A stretch of 64,000 bases of DNA from Nisaea sediminum (lineage in GTDB: Bacteria; Pseudomonadota; Alphaproteobacteria; Thalassobaculales; Thalassobaculaceae): assembly GCF_014904705.1 (NCBI RefSeq), contig NZ_JACZCQ010000001.1, positions 1-64,000 of the forward strand, given 5' to 3'. The first letter of the stretch is position 1, and each line of letters starts with the position of its first letter. Shown piece by piece: positions 1 to 8,492 of the stretch. The translations under genes were made by a program, and so were the position numbers. The notes beneath the pieces were generated by a model. It had not been told where the DNA came from. It searched no databases and was given only the letters and a program-made list of their open reading frames with translations.

Positions 1-221
1 TCGGCGATATCGAGATCGTCACGACGCCGAGCGACGACAACCGGTCCTACCATATCAATTCGGACAAGATCGCGGAGAAGCTCGGCTTCCGCCCGCAGCA
101 TTCGATCGAGGATGCGGTGCGCGATCTGGTGACCGCCTTCAAGGCCGGCAAGCTGCCGGACCCCATGACGGACGATTTCTATTACAACGTCCGACGCATC
201 AAGCGCCTCGGCATGAAGTAA
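1..221 (+). CDS. NAD-dependent epimerase/dehydratase (SDR), 3' end only
   Basis: The window opens inside this gene. Codons run in frame from base 3 to a TAA at 219-221 and give about 72 residues. The visible tail contains RSYHINSDKIAEKLGF followed by a SIEDAVRDLV stretch, which resembles the C-terminal substrate-binding part of extended SDR nucleotide-sugar epimerases. There the mature protein carries the 'I.S.K....LGF.P...I.D.V..L' pattern. The Rossmann half and the YxxxK site lie upstream of the window, so the substrate cannot be judged. It sits 50 bp before a DegT aminotransferase on the same strand, so a nucleotide-sugar role is likely. Family confidence is moderate. Confidence 0.72.
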   Translation, partial: GDIEIVTTPSDDNRSYHINSDKIAEKLGFRPQHSIEDAVRDLVTAFKAGKLPDPMTDDFYYNVRRIKRLGMK

Positions 222-271
222 GGCGCGGTCGCCGAGCGGCGCCGGGCCTGATTGGCAATAGAGAGCCACCA

Positions 272-1495
272 ATGAGAAATATCCAGACCGGAACGCCGAA
301 ACTGGCCATCGAGGGCGGCACGCCTGTTCGAAGCGCCCCGATGCCAAAACGCCGGGCCTTTGGCGACGCCGAGCGACGCAAGGTCGAAGAGGCGATGGCC
401 TATTATCAAGAGATAGGCCAGGACCTGCCCTACGGGGGAAAATACGAGACGGAATACGGCGACGCCTTTACCCGGTACCAGGGCGGGGGCAATACCGTCG
501 TCGTCGCGACGGGCTCGGCCTCCTGCTACGTCGCTCTGCGCGCTCTCGAGCTTCCGGAACATTCAGAGGTCCTGGTTTCTCCGATCACCGATCCGGGGAC
601 GCTGAACGCGATCATTCTCCAGGGACTGCGTCCCCGCCTGATGGATACGCAACCCGACAGTTACAATGTCGGCCCAGAACAGGTTGTCGAGAGCATGACC
701 GGTCAGTCTCGTGCCATTGTGCTCGTGCATTCCGCAGGGATTCCGGCCGACGCCCGCGCCATCGCGACGATCGCGCGCGAGCGCGGCCTGCAACTGTTCG
801 AGGATTGTTCCCAGGCTCACGGCGCCCGTCTCGACAACGGCGACCGCGTGGGAACCGCCGGAAGCGTTGCGGCTTTTTCAACGATGTACCGCAAAGCCCA
901 TATTTCCGGATCCAGCGGCGGGCTGGTCTATTCAAGAGATCAGGAGATCTACAGGCGGGCGATCCTCCATTCGGATCGCGGGAAGCCGCTCTGGGACGCG
1001 GATTTCAATGACAGGCACCCAAGCAATTACATGCTCCCGGCCCATAATTGGAATACGGACGAACTGAGTTGTGCGATCGGCATTTCTTCTCTCGGCAGGC
1101 TCGATAAAAGCATCAATGACCGGCTGAATTTCGTCGAGGCTGTCCGAGAACGGATAAGTGCGAGAAGCCGGGCCTGCAGCGTCGTCAGTATCGACCGGTC
1201 GGCCTCGCCATTTTTCCTCCCGGTCCTGGTCGGAACGGACCGGATCAGCTGTACGAAGCGCGAATTTGCTCTGGCGGTCCAGGCGGAAGGGATCGATCTG
1301 AACCCGCATTACGGTTTTCTCGTGTCCGAGTGGCCATGGATTCAGGACTACCTGTCCGGACCGACGGAGCTCGCAAATGCCCGCAGAGTCCTGGACTCCA
1401 GTTTCTGTCTCTACCTGAATGAGAATTATACGGACAGGGAGGCGGAGGACGTCATCCTTGCCATCGAGAAAGTCGAGGATCGCTTCTGCGCATAG
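272..1495 (+). CDS. DegT/DnrJ/EryC1/StrS-family PLP-dependent sugar aminotransferase
   Basis: A 407-residue protein of the fold-type I PLP family that usually transaminates keto-sugar nucleotides. The expected landmarks are visible: GSASCYVALRAL (about 81-91) in the cofactor phosphate-binding region, EDCSQAHGA at 177-185 with Asp178 as the pyridine-nitrogen ligand, and MYRKAHISGSSGG with Lys208 as the Schiff-base lysine. The lysine motif departs from the common SFHxxKxxxxGEGG, having SGSSGG instead of GEGG, so the protein belongs to a divergent branch. The ATG at 272 follows a weak purine-rich stretch. It lies downstream of an SDR epimerase and converges with the FkbM gene. It could act on a sugar or on a cyclitol-like keto compound; the substrate is unknown. 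Confidence 0.85.
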   Translation: MRNIQTGTPKLAIEGGTPVRSAPMPKRRAFGDAERRKVEEAMAYYQEIGQDLPYGGKYETEYGDAFTRYQGGGNTVVVATGSASCYVALRALELPEHSEVLVSPITDPGTLNAIILQGLRPRLMDTQPDSYNVGPEQVVESMTGQSRAIVLVHSAGIPADARAIATIARERGLQLFEDCSQAHGARLDNGDRVGTAGSVAAFSTMYRKAHISGSSGGLVYSRDQEIYRRAILHSDRGKPLWDADFNDRHPSNYMLPAHNWNTDELSCAIGISSLGRLDKSINDRLNFVEAVRERISARSRACSVVSIDRSASPFFLPVLVGTDRISCTKREFALAVQAEGIDLNPHYGFLVSEWPWIQDYLSGPTELANARRVLDSSFCLYLNENYTDREAEDVILAIEKVEDRFCA

Positions 1496-1532
1496 CGAAG
1501 GGGCCCGGCTTCTTGCAGAACCGCGCGAAGGC

Positions 1533-2687
1533 TCACGGGACCGCAAAATAGGTGGCGTCGACGACACCGCCCAGGTACTGGCGCAGATAAAGCTTGCAGT
1601 CGGGGAGCAGCTCTTTCAGCAACAAAGGGACCTCATGCATATGGGACGGCTTGTGATAGCCTGAGATGGCGAGCTTTGGCCGCCACTTGGCGATAGTCTT
1701 CCGTGCGCCGTTCAAGGCGTGAATTTCCGCGCCCTCGATATTCATCTTGATGTAGGAAATCCTCTCGCCTTCGAGTTCTTCGTCGATGCTGGTCACCGGA
1801 ACGATCGTCGAGGGTTCCTCATCAGAATAGCGATGTCTGCCGACCTGCTCGGAAATCCCGGAAGCACGTCCTTCGCCGTTGGAAAATCTCAGCATCGCGG
1901 AACGGTCGAACAAACCTTTCATGATCGGCTTGACGCGATCGCAGGACATGTAGTTGCGCTCAAGCGTAGCGAAATTGTCCGGGTCCGGCTCGAACGGAAA
2001 GATTTTCGAGAAATGTCCGTCGGTCTGCCGGAAAAACTCCTCGATTGTATCGCCGGTATAGGCGCCGCCGTCGACGAAAACTTCATCATCCGCGAGTTTG
2101 AACAGATCCGTTGGAAAGAACGGCACCGGATCGATCAACCCGTCGAGCAGAAGAACGTTGCCCGAAATACGATACCCGATCTGGGCGTTCAGAATGTCCT
2201 TCGACTTCTGGTCGTCGAGGAGTCCGGAGACCTTCCGTAGGGCCTCGGCATGCTCGAGGGCGTCCTCGAGCCAATGCTCATAGAACATGTGCGGCGCAAA
2301 GATTTCGGGAAAAGCCGATTGCAGCACTCCGAACGGCAGAACTTTCCCGAAGCCTTTTTCCTTGAAATTCTTCACCGCTGCGAGCGCGACATGTGACGCA
2401 ACGACAAGCACGGTGTCCCGATCTAGATCTTCCGGCAGATCTTCCAGAACCGGGCATCCGCCCGGAAGCGGCACATTGACCCTCTGCGGATCGCGGTCCA
2501 TTGCCGCCACGATCCTGATGCCAGATTTCGTGGCAATACGGTCCAGCCTTTGACCTTCGGGAGCGGTGCCGATGATTGCAATTCGCTCGAGATCGCCGAC
2601 GCCTTGAATTCCAATCGAGGATTTCAGATGCGCACGGGCGGTTTCGATATCCGGAAACTTTTCGGCGCGATCAATCCAAGCCGACAT
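1533..2687 (-). CDS. FkbM-family SAM-dependent methyltransferase
   Basis: About 384 residues from the ATG at 2687, chosen because AGGAGA (2695-2700) lies seven bases upstream; an ATG at 2735 is also in frame but lacks such a site. The N-terminal half holds a Rossmann-like segment (IAIIGTAPEG, later TVLVVASH) that may be a nucleotide-binding accessory domain. The C-terminal half is an FkbM methyltransferase: EVFVDGGAYTGDT (SAM motif I), PFEPDPDNF, and the family-typical SYIKMNIEGAEIHAL followed by KLAISGYHKP. FkbM enzymes O-methylate sugars or polyketides; next to sugar genes, glycan methylation is the likely role (inference). It converges on the DegT gene and diverges from the radical SAM gene. 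Confidence 0.85.
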   Translation of the reverse strand: MSAWIDRAEKFPDIETARAHLKSSIGIQGVGDLERIAIIGTAPEGQRLDRIATKSGIRIVAAMDRDPQRVNVPLPGGCPVLEDLPEDLDRDTVLVVASHVALAAVKNFKEKGFGKVLPFGVLQSAFPEIFAPHMFYEHWLEDALEHAEALRKVSGLLDDQKSKDILNAQIGYRISGNVLLLDGLIDPVPFFPTDLFKLADDEVFVDGGAYTGDTIEEFFRQTDGHFSKIFPFEPDPDNFATLERNYMSCDRVKPIMKGLFDRSAMLRFSNGEGRASGISEQVGRHRYSDEEPSTIVPVTSIDEELEGERISYIKMNIEGAEIHALNGARKTIAKWRPKLAISGYHKPSHMHEVPLLLKELLPDCKLYLRQYLGGVVDATYFAVP

Positions 2688-2996
2688 TGCAATGTCTCCT
2701 AAAGAGGTACGCCTTCTGTCGCACATAAAGGTCATGAGGTCTTATCGTAATTAGGCTTGAGCGTGGGAAGAAAATTAGGCCGGCGATGCAGGCGCCACGG
2801 CGTCAATGATCCCGACTTCTGCAGAGCAAAACGCGTATCACGCGGATCTTGGATATCGAGAGAAGGAGGTCAATCAATAGAACCGGTGTGAGGAGAGGCC
2901 CACAAAGCTGTATGGCTGGCCTTGTAGAGGGAATTATGGTACGGAAATTGCTTTAAAATGCGCGTCTGAAAACTTTGTGAAAGATTTGGCCATCTG
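2688..2996. other. Intergenic region between divergent FkbM and radical SAM genes
   Basis: About 309 bases without a convincing coding region. It contains the ribosome-binding site of the minus-strand FkbM gene (2695-2700) and must carry promoters for both divergent genes. Base composition is visibly more A/T-rich than the genes. I see no strong hairpin, tRNA or repeat in it. Confidence 0.5.
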
Positions 2997-4007
2997 ATGA
3001 ACTCTATGATGCCAAATGCGAACATCGTGGAGCGTAATAAGCAGCTTCTTGATGCTTTTGCCCGGCAGACTGGATTGCTGTCAGGCGCAGATCTCGCCGA
3101 CTTTCCGCGATTCATCACAATCGAAACGGTCGCCGCCTGCAATGCGCGATGCGTTTTCTGCCCGATCGAGGAGCTGGCCAGATCGACCAGGGTGATCAAG
3201 CCTGATGTCTGGACCAAGTTCGTCGCGCAAGTGGCGGAGCGACGTCAGTCGCATCCGGAGAGCCCGCTGGACATCCATGTGTATGGCACCGGTGAACCCC
3301 TGCTGGACAAGAAACTCGAAAGCCGGATCCGCCAGTTGCGGAGGGCTGGCGTCGAGTCCGTACGGTTTTCCACCAACGCCTCTCTCATGACCCCGGAGCG
3401 ATCGAAGAGCATCCTGGATGCAGGTGCGACGGAAGTCGATTTCTCGGTCGATGGCGTGAAGGCGGAAACCCACGAAAAGCTCCGCCCGGGAATGGTGTTT
3501 CCGATCATTGTCGAAAACATCAAGAAGTTCGTCGAGATCCGCGACCGCGATAAGGCGGATTGCTCGATCAGCGTACGCATGGTCGTTACGGACGAGAATA
3601 TCGACCAGTACGACGAATTCATCGATTTCTGGTCGAAGGTGGTGTCGCCGCGGGATCGGGTCTACGGAAAGTATGTGCATAACTGGGGCAACAGGCTCGA
3701 CATCGATTCAAAAGTGAATGCCGAGCTTTCGGAGCTGAACAAGTCTGCTTGTGCGCTTCCGTTCGGGACGATGATGTTGCTTTCCGACGGGCGCGCGGCG
3801 CTCTGCTGTGTCGATTACAACGCTGCGGTCGAACTGGGAAATCTGAAGGAAATGTCGCTCCAGGAAATCTGGAGAGGTGCAGAGGCCGAGAAGATCCGGT
3901 CCATTCATCTGTCGAAAGGCCGCTGCGGCGTCAATATGTGCAAAGACTGCACGATCTGGGAACCTGAAGCGAAGTCGATCTCGGCCCTGAGATCGGAAAA
4001 ATCCTGA
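2997..4007 (+). CDS. Radical SAM protein with SPASM-type C-terminus
   Basis: A 336-residue protein. The radical SAM cluster motif is CNARCVFC with Cys48, Cys52 and Cys55 (CxxxCxxC), preceded by TIETVAACN. It is followed by HVYGTGEPLLDKK, the glycine-rich SAM-binding strand. The C-terminus carries further cysteines in SACALPFG, ALCCVDYN and GRCGVNMCKDCTIWEP, the arrangement of SPASM/twitch domains that bind auxiliary iron-sulfur clusters. Members oxidise or epimerise peptides, sugars and alcohols; several occur in aminoglycoside or surface-glycan loci. The methyltransferase follows 82 bases later (16 bases if its TTG start is used), so the two are probably co-transcribed. No peptide precursor gene was found beside it, which favours a small-molecule or sugar substrate (inference). 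Confidence 0.88.
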   Translation: MNSMMPNANIVERNKQLLDAFARQTGLLSGADLADFPRFITIETVAACNARCVFCPIEELARSTRVIKPDVWTKFVAQVAERRQSHPESPLDIHVYGTGEPLLDKKLESRIRQLRRAGVESVRFSTNASLMTPERSKSILDAGATEVDFSVDGVKAETHEKLRPGMVFPIIVENIKKFVEIRDRDKADCSISVRMVVTDENIDQYDEFIDFWSKVVSPRDRVYGKYVHNWGNRLDIDSKVNAELSELNKSACALPFGTMMLLSDGRAALCCVDYNAAVELGNLKEMSLQEIWRGAEAEKIRSIHLSKGRCGVNMCKDCTIWEPEAKSISALRSEKS

Positions 4008-4089
4008 TTCACCCGGGCACCGGTTGGCGGTATCGCGCGTCCCAATCGCGCGGGACACTCAAGATCAATACAAAGCGGAACGGCCATTT

Positions 4090-4812
4090 GTGACGGAGAA
4101 AGAGTTGAACAAGTTCTTTGGTGAGGCGAGTTCGCCATTTGCCTTGGAAGCTTATGACCATGTCGACGAATTTGTCGAAGGTGGTACTGCCCGGTGCCTC
4201 GAACTCGGTCCTTATACGACGCGGGCCTTGTTGTCGGATCCCAAGAGATTCGGGTTCATGCTCGCGCGGCACAAATTCGTCGGCAAGATGCTGACCGGAT
4301 ACGACAAAGTTCTGGAAATCGGCTGCCAGGAAGGCTTCACGTCGCTTTTCACAGCTTCGTTCGTCAAGAATCTGGTGTCGGTGGATTTTTTCCGCGAGCA
4401 CATCAAGGTCGCCGTCGAGAAGATCGCCCCCTATGCGGCGAATGTCGAATTCCGCGGTCACGACATCCTCGACGGACCGGTCGAAGGAGGCTTCGATGCG
4501 GCATTCTCCATGGACGTGTTCGAGCATATCGATCCGGCTCAGGAAGACCTCTATTTCGAGAACATAAAGGGCTCACTGACGGACCAGGGCGTCTTCATTT
4601 GCGGCATCCCGTCTCTGGAATCGCAGGAATACGCGTCCGAGGGGTCGAAGCTCGGGCATATCAACTGCAAGACCGGCCAGGGGCTGAAGGACATTTGCGA
4701 ACGGCATTTCCGGAACGTGTTCATGTTCTCGATGAACGACGAGGTGCTGCACACCGGGTTTTTCCCGATGAGTCAGTATCTGATCGCTCTCTGCGTGACC
4801 CCGAAACGCTGA
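4090..4812 (+). CDS. Class I SAM-dependent methyltransferase
   Basis: About 240 residues from a GTG at 4090; a TTG at 4024 would add 22 residues but neither start has a strong ribosome-binding site, so the N-terminus is uncertain. Motif I is KVLEIGCQEGFTS, the acidic strand follows as LVSVDFF, and the post-motif region is FDAAFSMDVFEHIDP, typical of small class I methyltransferases acting on sugars or small molecules. It follows the radical SAM gene on the same strand and ends about 100 bp before the convergent transketolase genes, separated by a strong hairpin. The substrate is not deducible; a role in the same glycan pathway is inferred from position. Confidence 0.82.
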   Translation: MTEKELNKFFGEASSPFALEAYDHVDEFVEGGTARCLELGPYTTRALLSDPKRFGFMLARHKFVGKMLTGYDKVLEIGCQEGFTSLFTASFVKNLVSVDFFREHIKVAVEKIAPYAANVEFRGHDILDGPVEGGFDAAFSMDVFEHIDPAQEDLYFENIKGSLTDQGVFICGIPSLESQEYASEGSKLGHINCKTGQGLKDICERHFRNVFMFSMNDEVLHTGFFPMSQYLIALCVTPKR

Positions 4813-4873
4813 TCGGGCCCTCGAATGAGGAAATGAGAAAACAGGCGGGCATGTCCCCGCCCGTCTCCGCTGT

Positions 4874-4907
4874 CGCGTGAGCGGCGACGGACGCCGCCTC
4901 TCACGCG
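4874..4907. terminator. Hairpin between convergent genes, probable bidirectional terminator
   Basis: CGCGTGAG (4874-4881) pairs perfectly with CTCACGCG (4900-4907). Inside, CGGCG pairs with CGCCG around the loop ACGGA, with a 3-nt bulge on the right arm. It lies midway between the plus-strand methyltransferase and the minus-strand transketolase subunit. There is no long T-run, so it may stall or process RNA rather than act as a classic intrinsic terminator. Confidence 0.6.
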
Positions 4908-4919
4908 GCTAACCCGTCG

Positions 4920-5837
4920 TCAGGCGCCAAGTTTCTCGAGGATCGCAGGTGCCGAAAGACCGTGAACCGCGAGAAGTTCCGTATGCGAGCCATAGCTGTG
5001 GATGAACTCGTTCTTGAGCGAGAACGTGTCGACCGGCTTGTCGATGCCCGAATTATAGAGCGACGCCTTCACACTCTGCCCGAGAGATCCTTCCGGCGTG
5101 GTTTCCTCGATGATCACCGTCCGCCCATGTGCGCGGATGAGATCGAGGATCGTGTCCGTATCCAGCGGTTTCAGCGTGTGGCAGGAGACGAAGCTCACGG
5201 ACTGACCTTTGTCCCGAAGACCGCAAACGACGTCCCACGCCACACCTGACATCGGACCGTATGTGAGCACGAGAACGTCCTGGCCGCGCTGGAGCAGGCG
5301 CGGCTTTCCGAACTCCCACTCGGTCTCGGCGCCTTTGGAGAGATTGGGCTCGCCGGCCTTGCCGAGGCGCAGGTAGACCGGACCGCGCGTCTGCGTGGCG
5401 CACCATCGCGTTGCGGCCTCCGTCTCGTCCGGGTCGATCGGCGCGATCACCGACATGTTCGGAAGTGCGCTCGCGATTGCAATGTCTTCCATCGCGTGAT
5501 GCGTGCCGCCCAGTGTGGAGTAGGTCACCCCGCCGCCGATTCCGACGATCGTGACCGGCAGATTCTGATAGCACAGGTCGTCCCGGATGAACTCGAACGG
5601 CCGATAGAGGGTAAAGGTCGCGATGGTATAGGCGAACGGGCGCAGGCCCCTCAGCGCCATCCCGGCTGCAAGTCCGATCATGACCTGTTCCGCGACGCCG
5701 GTATTGATAAAGCGATCCGGGAACTCCTCGCGGAACTTCGTGATCGACCCGGCCGGCGAGATATCCGCGACCACCATGCAGAGCCGGTCGTCCTTCAGAC
5801 CGAGGTCGTAGAACACATCTGCAAATCTGTTTCTCAC
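4920..5837 (-). CDS. Transketolase-like protein, C-terminal subunit
   Basis: About 305 residues from a GTG at 5837 whose GTGA overlaps the stop of the N-terminal subunit, a sign of translational coupling. It carries the pyrimidine-binding (PYR) and C-terminal domains: NTGVAEQVMIGLAAGMA holds the Glu that activates the thiamine aminopyrimidine, followed by AYTIATFTLYRPFE, and GGTHHAMEDIAI. With its partner it should form a heteromeric transketolase-like enzyme moving two-carbon ketol units between sugar phosphates or sugars. Full-length transketolases are about 660 residues; split versions occur in archaea and in secondary-metabolite or polysaccharide loci. Here it closes the sugar operon, so a biosynthetic rather than pentose-phosphate role is likely (inference). 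Confidence 0.9.
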   Translation of the reverse strand: MRNRFADVFYDLGLKDDRLCMVVADISPAGSITKFREEFPDRFINTGVAEQVMIGLAAGMALRGLRPFAYTIATFTLYRPFEFIRDDLCYQNLPVTIVGIGGGVTYSTLGGTHHAMEDIAIASALPNMSVIAPIDPDETEAATRWCATQTRGPVYLRLGKAGEPNLSKGAETEWEFGKPRLLQRGQDVLVLTYGPMSGVAWDVVCGLRDKGQSVSFVSCHTLKPLDTDTILDLIRAHGRTVIIEETTPEGSLGQSVKASLYNSGIDKPVDTFSLKNEFIHSYGSHTELLAVHGLSAPAILEKLGA

Positions 5838-6679
5838 AGGGTCGTACTCTCGATTTCTCGGATGGCTTGCGCATATTCCTCGGGATTCGGGGAACGGTAA
5901 TGCCAGATAGGCACGTTCTCCATGTAGGACACGCCCTTGCCTTTGACCGTCTGGCAGACGGCGATGAACGGTTTCGAGCCGCTCCTGGCCTCCACCGCGC
6001 GCACGATTTCCGAGGAATTGTGGCCGTCGACCTCTTCGACGTCCCATCCGAAGGAGCGAAACTTGTCGGCAAGAGGGTGAAAAGCCTTGTGGCCTTCGCT
6101 CATGCGCTCCAGCCCCGAAAAATCGTTGTAATCCACGAAGGCGACCAGGTTGTCGAGACCGAGATTCGCTGCCGTCATGGCCGCTTCCCAGGTCGAACCC
6201 TCCTGGCATTCTCCGTCGCTCAGGAGCAGAAAGGTCGTGCTTCCGCGGTTGAGCAATTGCTCCGCTTTCGCGATGCCGGCAGCGATGCCCATCCCATGCC
6301 CGAGCGATCCGGTCGCGGCCGCCACGCCGGGCGTACCGTAATCGGGGTGAGTGCCAAGCCGGCCGTCCGGCGTGCAGTATCGGTCCAGGTCCTCTTCGGT
6401 GAGCACGCCGCACTCCGCGAGGATGATGTATTGCAGGATGCAGGCGTGGCCCTTGGACATGAGGAAAATGTCTTCTCCGGCGACCGTTCCGTTGCCCGAC
6501 ATCAGGTGATTGTAGATCGAGTCGACGATCTCCGTGCAGGAGAATGCCGGCGCGACATGCAGCGCTCCGACTTTCTGGGAGACGTCGAGAACACGTCTTC
6601 TGTAGTGCTTGCACCGGTCGAATGCGGCGCTCGCATCGAAAGAGTTTGATCGTCGTGCTTCCATGGCGGCGGCAATCAC
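5834..6679 (-). CDS. Transketolase-like protein, N-terminal (thiamine-diphosphate-binding) subunit
   Basis: A 281-residue protein matching the N-terminal third of transketolase. The thiamine diphosphate/magnesium motif is visible as LSDGECQEGSTWEAA with the closing LVAFVDYNDFSG; GSLGHGMGIAAGIA and DNVEEVDGHN-like stretches (here WDVEEVDGHNSSE) are also family features. Translation probably starts at a GTG (6679) that overlaps the stop of the preceding SDR gene; an internal ATG (residue 6) is an alternative. It overlaps the C-terminal subunit by four bases. Together they supply one complete transketolase active site at the subunit interface. Gene order N then C is that seen in other split transketolases. 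Confidence 0.9.
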   Translation of the reverse strand: MIAAAMEARRSNSFDASAAFDRCKHYRRRVLDVSQKVGALHVAPAFSCTEIVDSIYNHLMSGNGTVAGEDIFLMSKGHACILQYIILAECGVLTEEDLDRYCTPDGRLGTHPDYGTPGVAAATGSLGHGMGIAAGIAKAEQLLNRGSTTFLLLSDGECQEGSTWEAAMTAANLGLDNLVAFVDYNDFSGLERMSEGHKAFHPLADKFRSFGWDVEEVDGHNSSEIVRAVEARSGSKPFIAVCQTVKGKGVSYMENVPIWHYRSPNPEEYAQAIREIESTTL

Positions 6680-7677
6680 GCTCTCAGAACGTAGTCGGTG
6701 GGATAGTCGCGGATATCATCGAGGTACTTCTTGCCCCATTCGACCATCTCCGCGAGCCCGGTATCCCAGTCGATCTCGGGCTTCCAGCCGGTTTCCTCAT
6801 GCAGGCGTGTGGAATCGAGCCAGTACCGACTGTCCTGGCCGAGCCGGTCCTCGGCGACCTCGGCCAGTTCGTTCAGCTGCATCCCCAGCGCGCCGGCGCA
6901 TCGCTCGACGACCTCCCTGATCGATGTCGGCTTCTCGGGTCCGGCGTTGAAGACGCGCCCGGTCGGTCCCTTTTTCGCCAGCAGATGGATCGCCCGCGCC
7001 AGGTCCCGCGCGTGCATGTAGGATTTCTCCGCGCGCCCCCCGCCGTGGAGCGGCAGCTTGTGGCCCGTAAGCCCGGCCCAGATCGCCTTGGGAATGACGC
7101 GATGCAGAAGCTGTCCCGGGCAATAGCAGTTGCAGGGACGGACGATCGTCATCGGGAACTCCGAGAACCTGCCGATCGACAGCAGGTACATGTCGAAGGC
7201 GACCTTCGATGCCGCATAGGGGCTCGTCGGCTGAATCGGAGCATCCTCCGTCACCGCGTGATCGACCGAGCCGTACATCTCGGACGTTCCGATCTGCATG
7301 AAATGTTCAAGCCAGTCCCGTTTGGCAAGCTCTTCAGCCAGGCGCGCGAGTGCCATGGAATTGGTCTCGAAGAACCGCCAGGAATGTTTCCACGAGACGG
7401 CGCCTTCGCCCTGAGCCGCATAATTGATGATCACCTGCGGCTTTTCCCGATCGAGAAGCTCCAGCAGCAGGTCCAGCTCATACGTGACATGTCGAGCGTG
7501 ATACTCAAACCGGGGTTTGCGATCGATGCCGAGTGAAAACGGTTCGGAACGCAGCGGGTTGCGGCCGATGCCGAGGACCTTCTCCGGTTCTGCATTCTCC
7601 AGAAGATAGAGCGCGGTATGTATGCCGAACGATCCGCCGCCGCCCAGGACCGCATATCTTTTTCCGCTCATGTTCAT
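6676..7677 (-). CDS. NAD-dependent epimerase/dehydratase, GDP-mannose 4,6-dehydratase-like
   Basis: A 333-residue extended SDR. The nucleotide-binding loop is VLGGGGSFGIHTA near the N-terminus. The active site is intact: QIGTSEMYGS supplies the Thr/Ser and Glu typical of dehydratases, and SPYAASKVAFD supplies the Tyr-x-x-x-Lys pair. RPCNCYCPGQ and GGGRAEKSYMHARDLARAI match the substrate-binding C-terminal region of GDP-mannose dehydratase relatives. A 4,6-dehydratase or 4-epimerase acting on an NDP-sugar is the best guess. It overlaps the transketolase N-subunit start by four bases, so both are made from one mRNA. Confidence 0.87.
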   Translation of the reverse strand: MNMSGKRYAVLGGGGSFGIHTALYLLENAEPEKVLGIGRNPLRSEPFSLGIDRKPRFEYHARHVTYELDLLLELLDREKPQVIINYAAQGEGAVSWKHSWRFFETNSMALARLAEELAKRDWLEHFMQIGTSEMYGSVDHAVTEDAPIQPTSPYAASKVAFDMYLLSIGRFSEFPMTIVRPCNCYCPGQLLHRVIPKAIWAGLTGHKLPLHGGGRAEKSYMHARDLARAIHLLAKKGPTGRVFNAGPEKPTSIREVVERCAGALGMQLNELAEVAEDRLGQDSRYWLDSTRLHEETGWKPEIDWDTGLAEMVEWGKKYLDDIRDYPTDYVLRA

Positions 7678-7706
7678 CCCTCGGTTTGTTCTCTCGGCAG
7701 CAGAGG

Positions 7707-8375
7707 CTACTCGATTATCGTCCAGTAATAGTCACCGGTATATCCGGCTTCTTCGAACAGCTTGATCCAGCCGTCCGGGTAATCGTGGAACTCGGCGGTA
7801 AGGACCCAATTCTCGAAGACGGCCTTCTGTTCGGGGGTTCTGTAGCTGTCCACTCTGACGTAAGCGTGACCATTCGAGATCCGCTGGATTTCCCTCAACG
7901 CCTCAAGCGCGCGCGGGCGCGGCAGGTTGTGAATGGTGTCCAGGGAGATCACGGCGTCGAAAGCGCCGTCGGGAAAGGGGAGGTGGTCCGCGCTGCCGAG
8001 ATGGAGCCGTCCGATCACCTCCGGATGGCAGTTCATCAGCGCATATTCCGAGATATCGAGCCCGAAGACCTCAAGTCCGGGCGTCGAAGCCAGGAGGTCT
8101 CTGACAAGAAAACCTTTGGCACAACCGACATCGAGAACACGGTCGCCCGCCTTGAGGCCGAAATGCGCGACGAGATCCTTCGCGACCGGCACCCATCTGC
8201 CGTCATAGCGGTATCCGCCGTAGCCATAATCGCGTGGCCCGTCGAAATAGAGCTCGCCGTATTGCTTGGATGCCTCGACGACGGCGCGATCTCTCGACTG
8301 TTCGCGTGCGTCCAGATTCCGTTTGGTTTTCGGAAGCGCACTTAGGAGATTGATCTCATTTCCCATCTTGAACAA
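7707..8375 (-). CDS. Class I SAM-dependent methyltransferase
   Basis: A 222-residue protein with SAM motif I at LKAGDRVLDVGCAKGFLVRDLL, acidic motif LEVFGLDIS and motif post-II FDAVISLDTIHNLPRPRALEAL. Near the C-terminus are HAYVRVDSYRTPEQKAVF and DYYWTIIE, which I do not recognise as a named subfamily. It sits in the middle of the sugar operon, 29 bases ahead of the dehydratase gene, so methylation or C-methylation of a sugar nucleotide is likely (inference). A 117-base gap with a hairpin separates it from the upstream SDR gene, the largest break in this operon. Confidence 0.83.
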   Translation of the reverse strand: MFKMGNEINLLSALPKTKRNLDAREQSRDRAVVEASKQYGELYFDGPRDYGYGGYRYDGRWVPVAKDLVAHFGLKAGDRVLDVGCAKGFLVRDLLASTPGLEVFGLDISEYALMNCHPEVIGRLHLGSADHLPFPDGAFDAVISLDTIHNLPRPRALEALREIQRISNGHAYVRVDSYRTPEQKAVFENWVLTAEFHDYPDGWIKLFEEAGYTGDYYWTIIE

Positions 8376-8454
8376 CCAACTGCCTCTGTAAGCTCGCTAA
8401 CCTGCGTGTTTGAAGGTCCGAAAAATCTTTGTCTTACGCATCTCTCCCGTTTCG

Positions 8455-8481
8455 CTCCTGCCTCGGCGGAGGAGGCAGGAG
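8455..8481 (-). terminator. Intra-operon hairpin, possible attenuator or RNA-processing site
   Basis: CTCCTGCCTC (8455-8464) and GAGGCAGGAG (8472-8481) form a perfect 10-bp stem with a 7-nt loop. It lies in the 117-base gap between two genes of the minus-strand sugar operon. No T-run follows on the minus strand, so partial termination or mRNA stabilisation is more likely than full termination. Confidence 0.45.
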
Positions 8482-8492
8482 TGAAAACGAGC

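Noticed and set aside
4920-6614. A single 564-codon minus-strand frame across both transketolase genes
   Set aside because: Only the part below 5837 is the real C-terminal subunit. The upstream part is a shadow in another frame of the N-terminal subunit. A GTGA overlap of two genes explains the locus better than a fusion.
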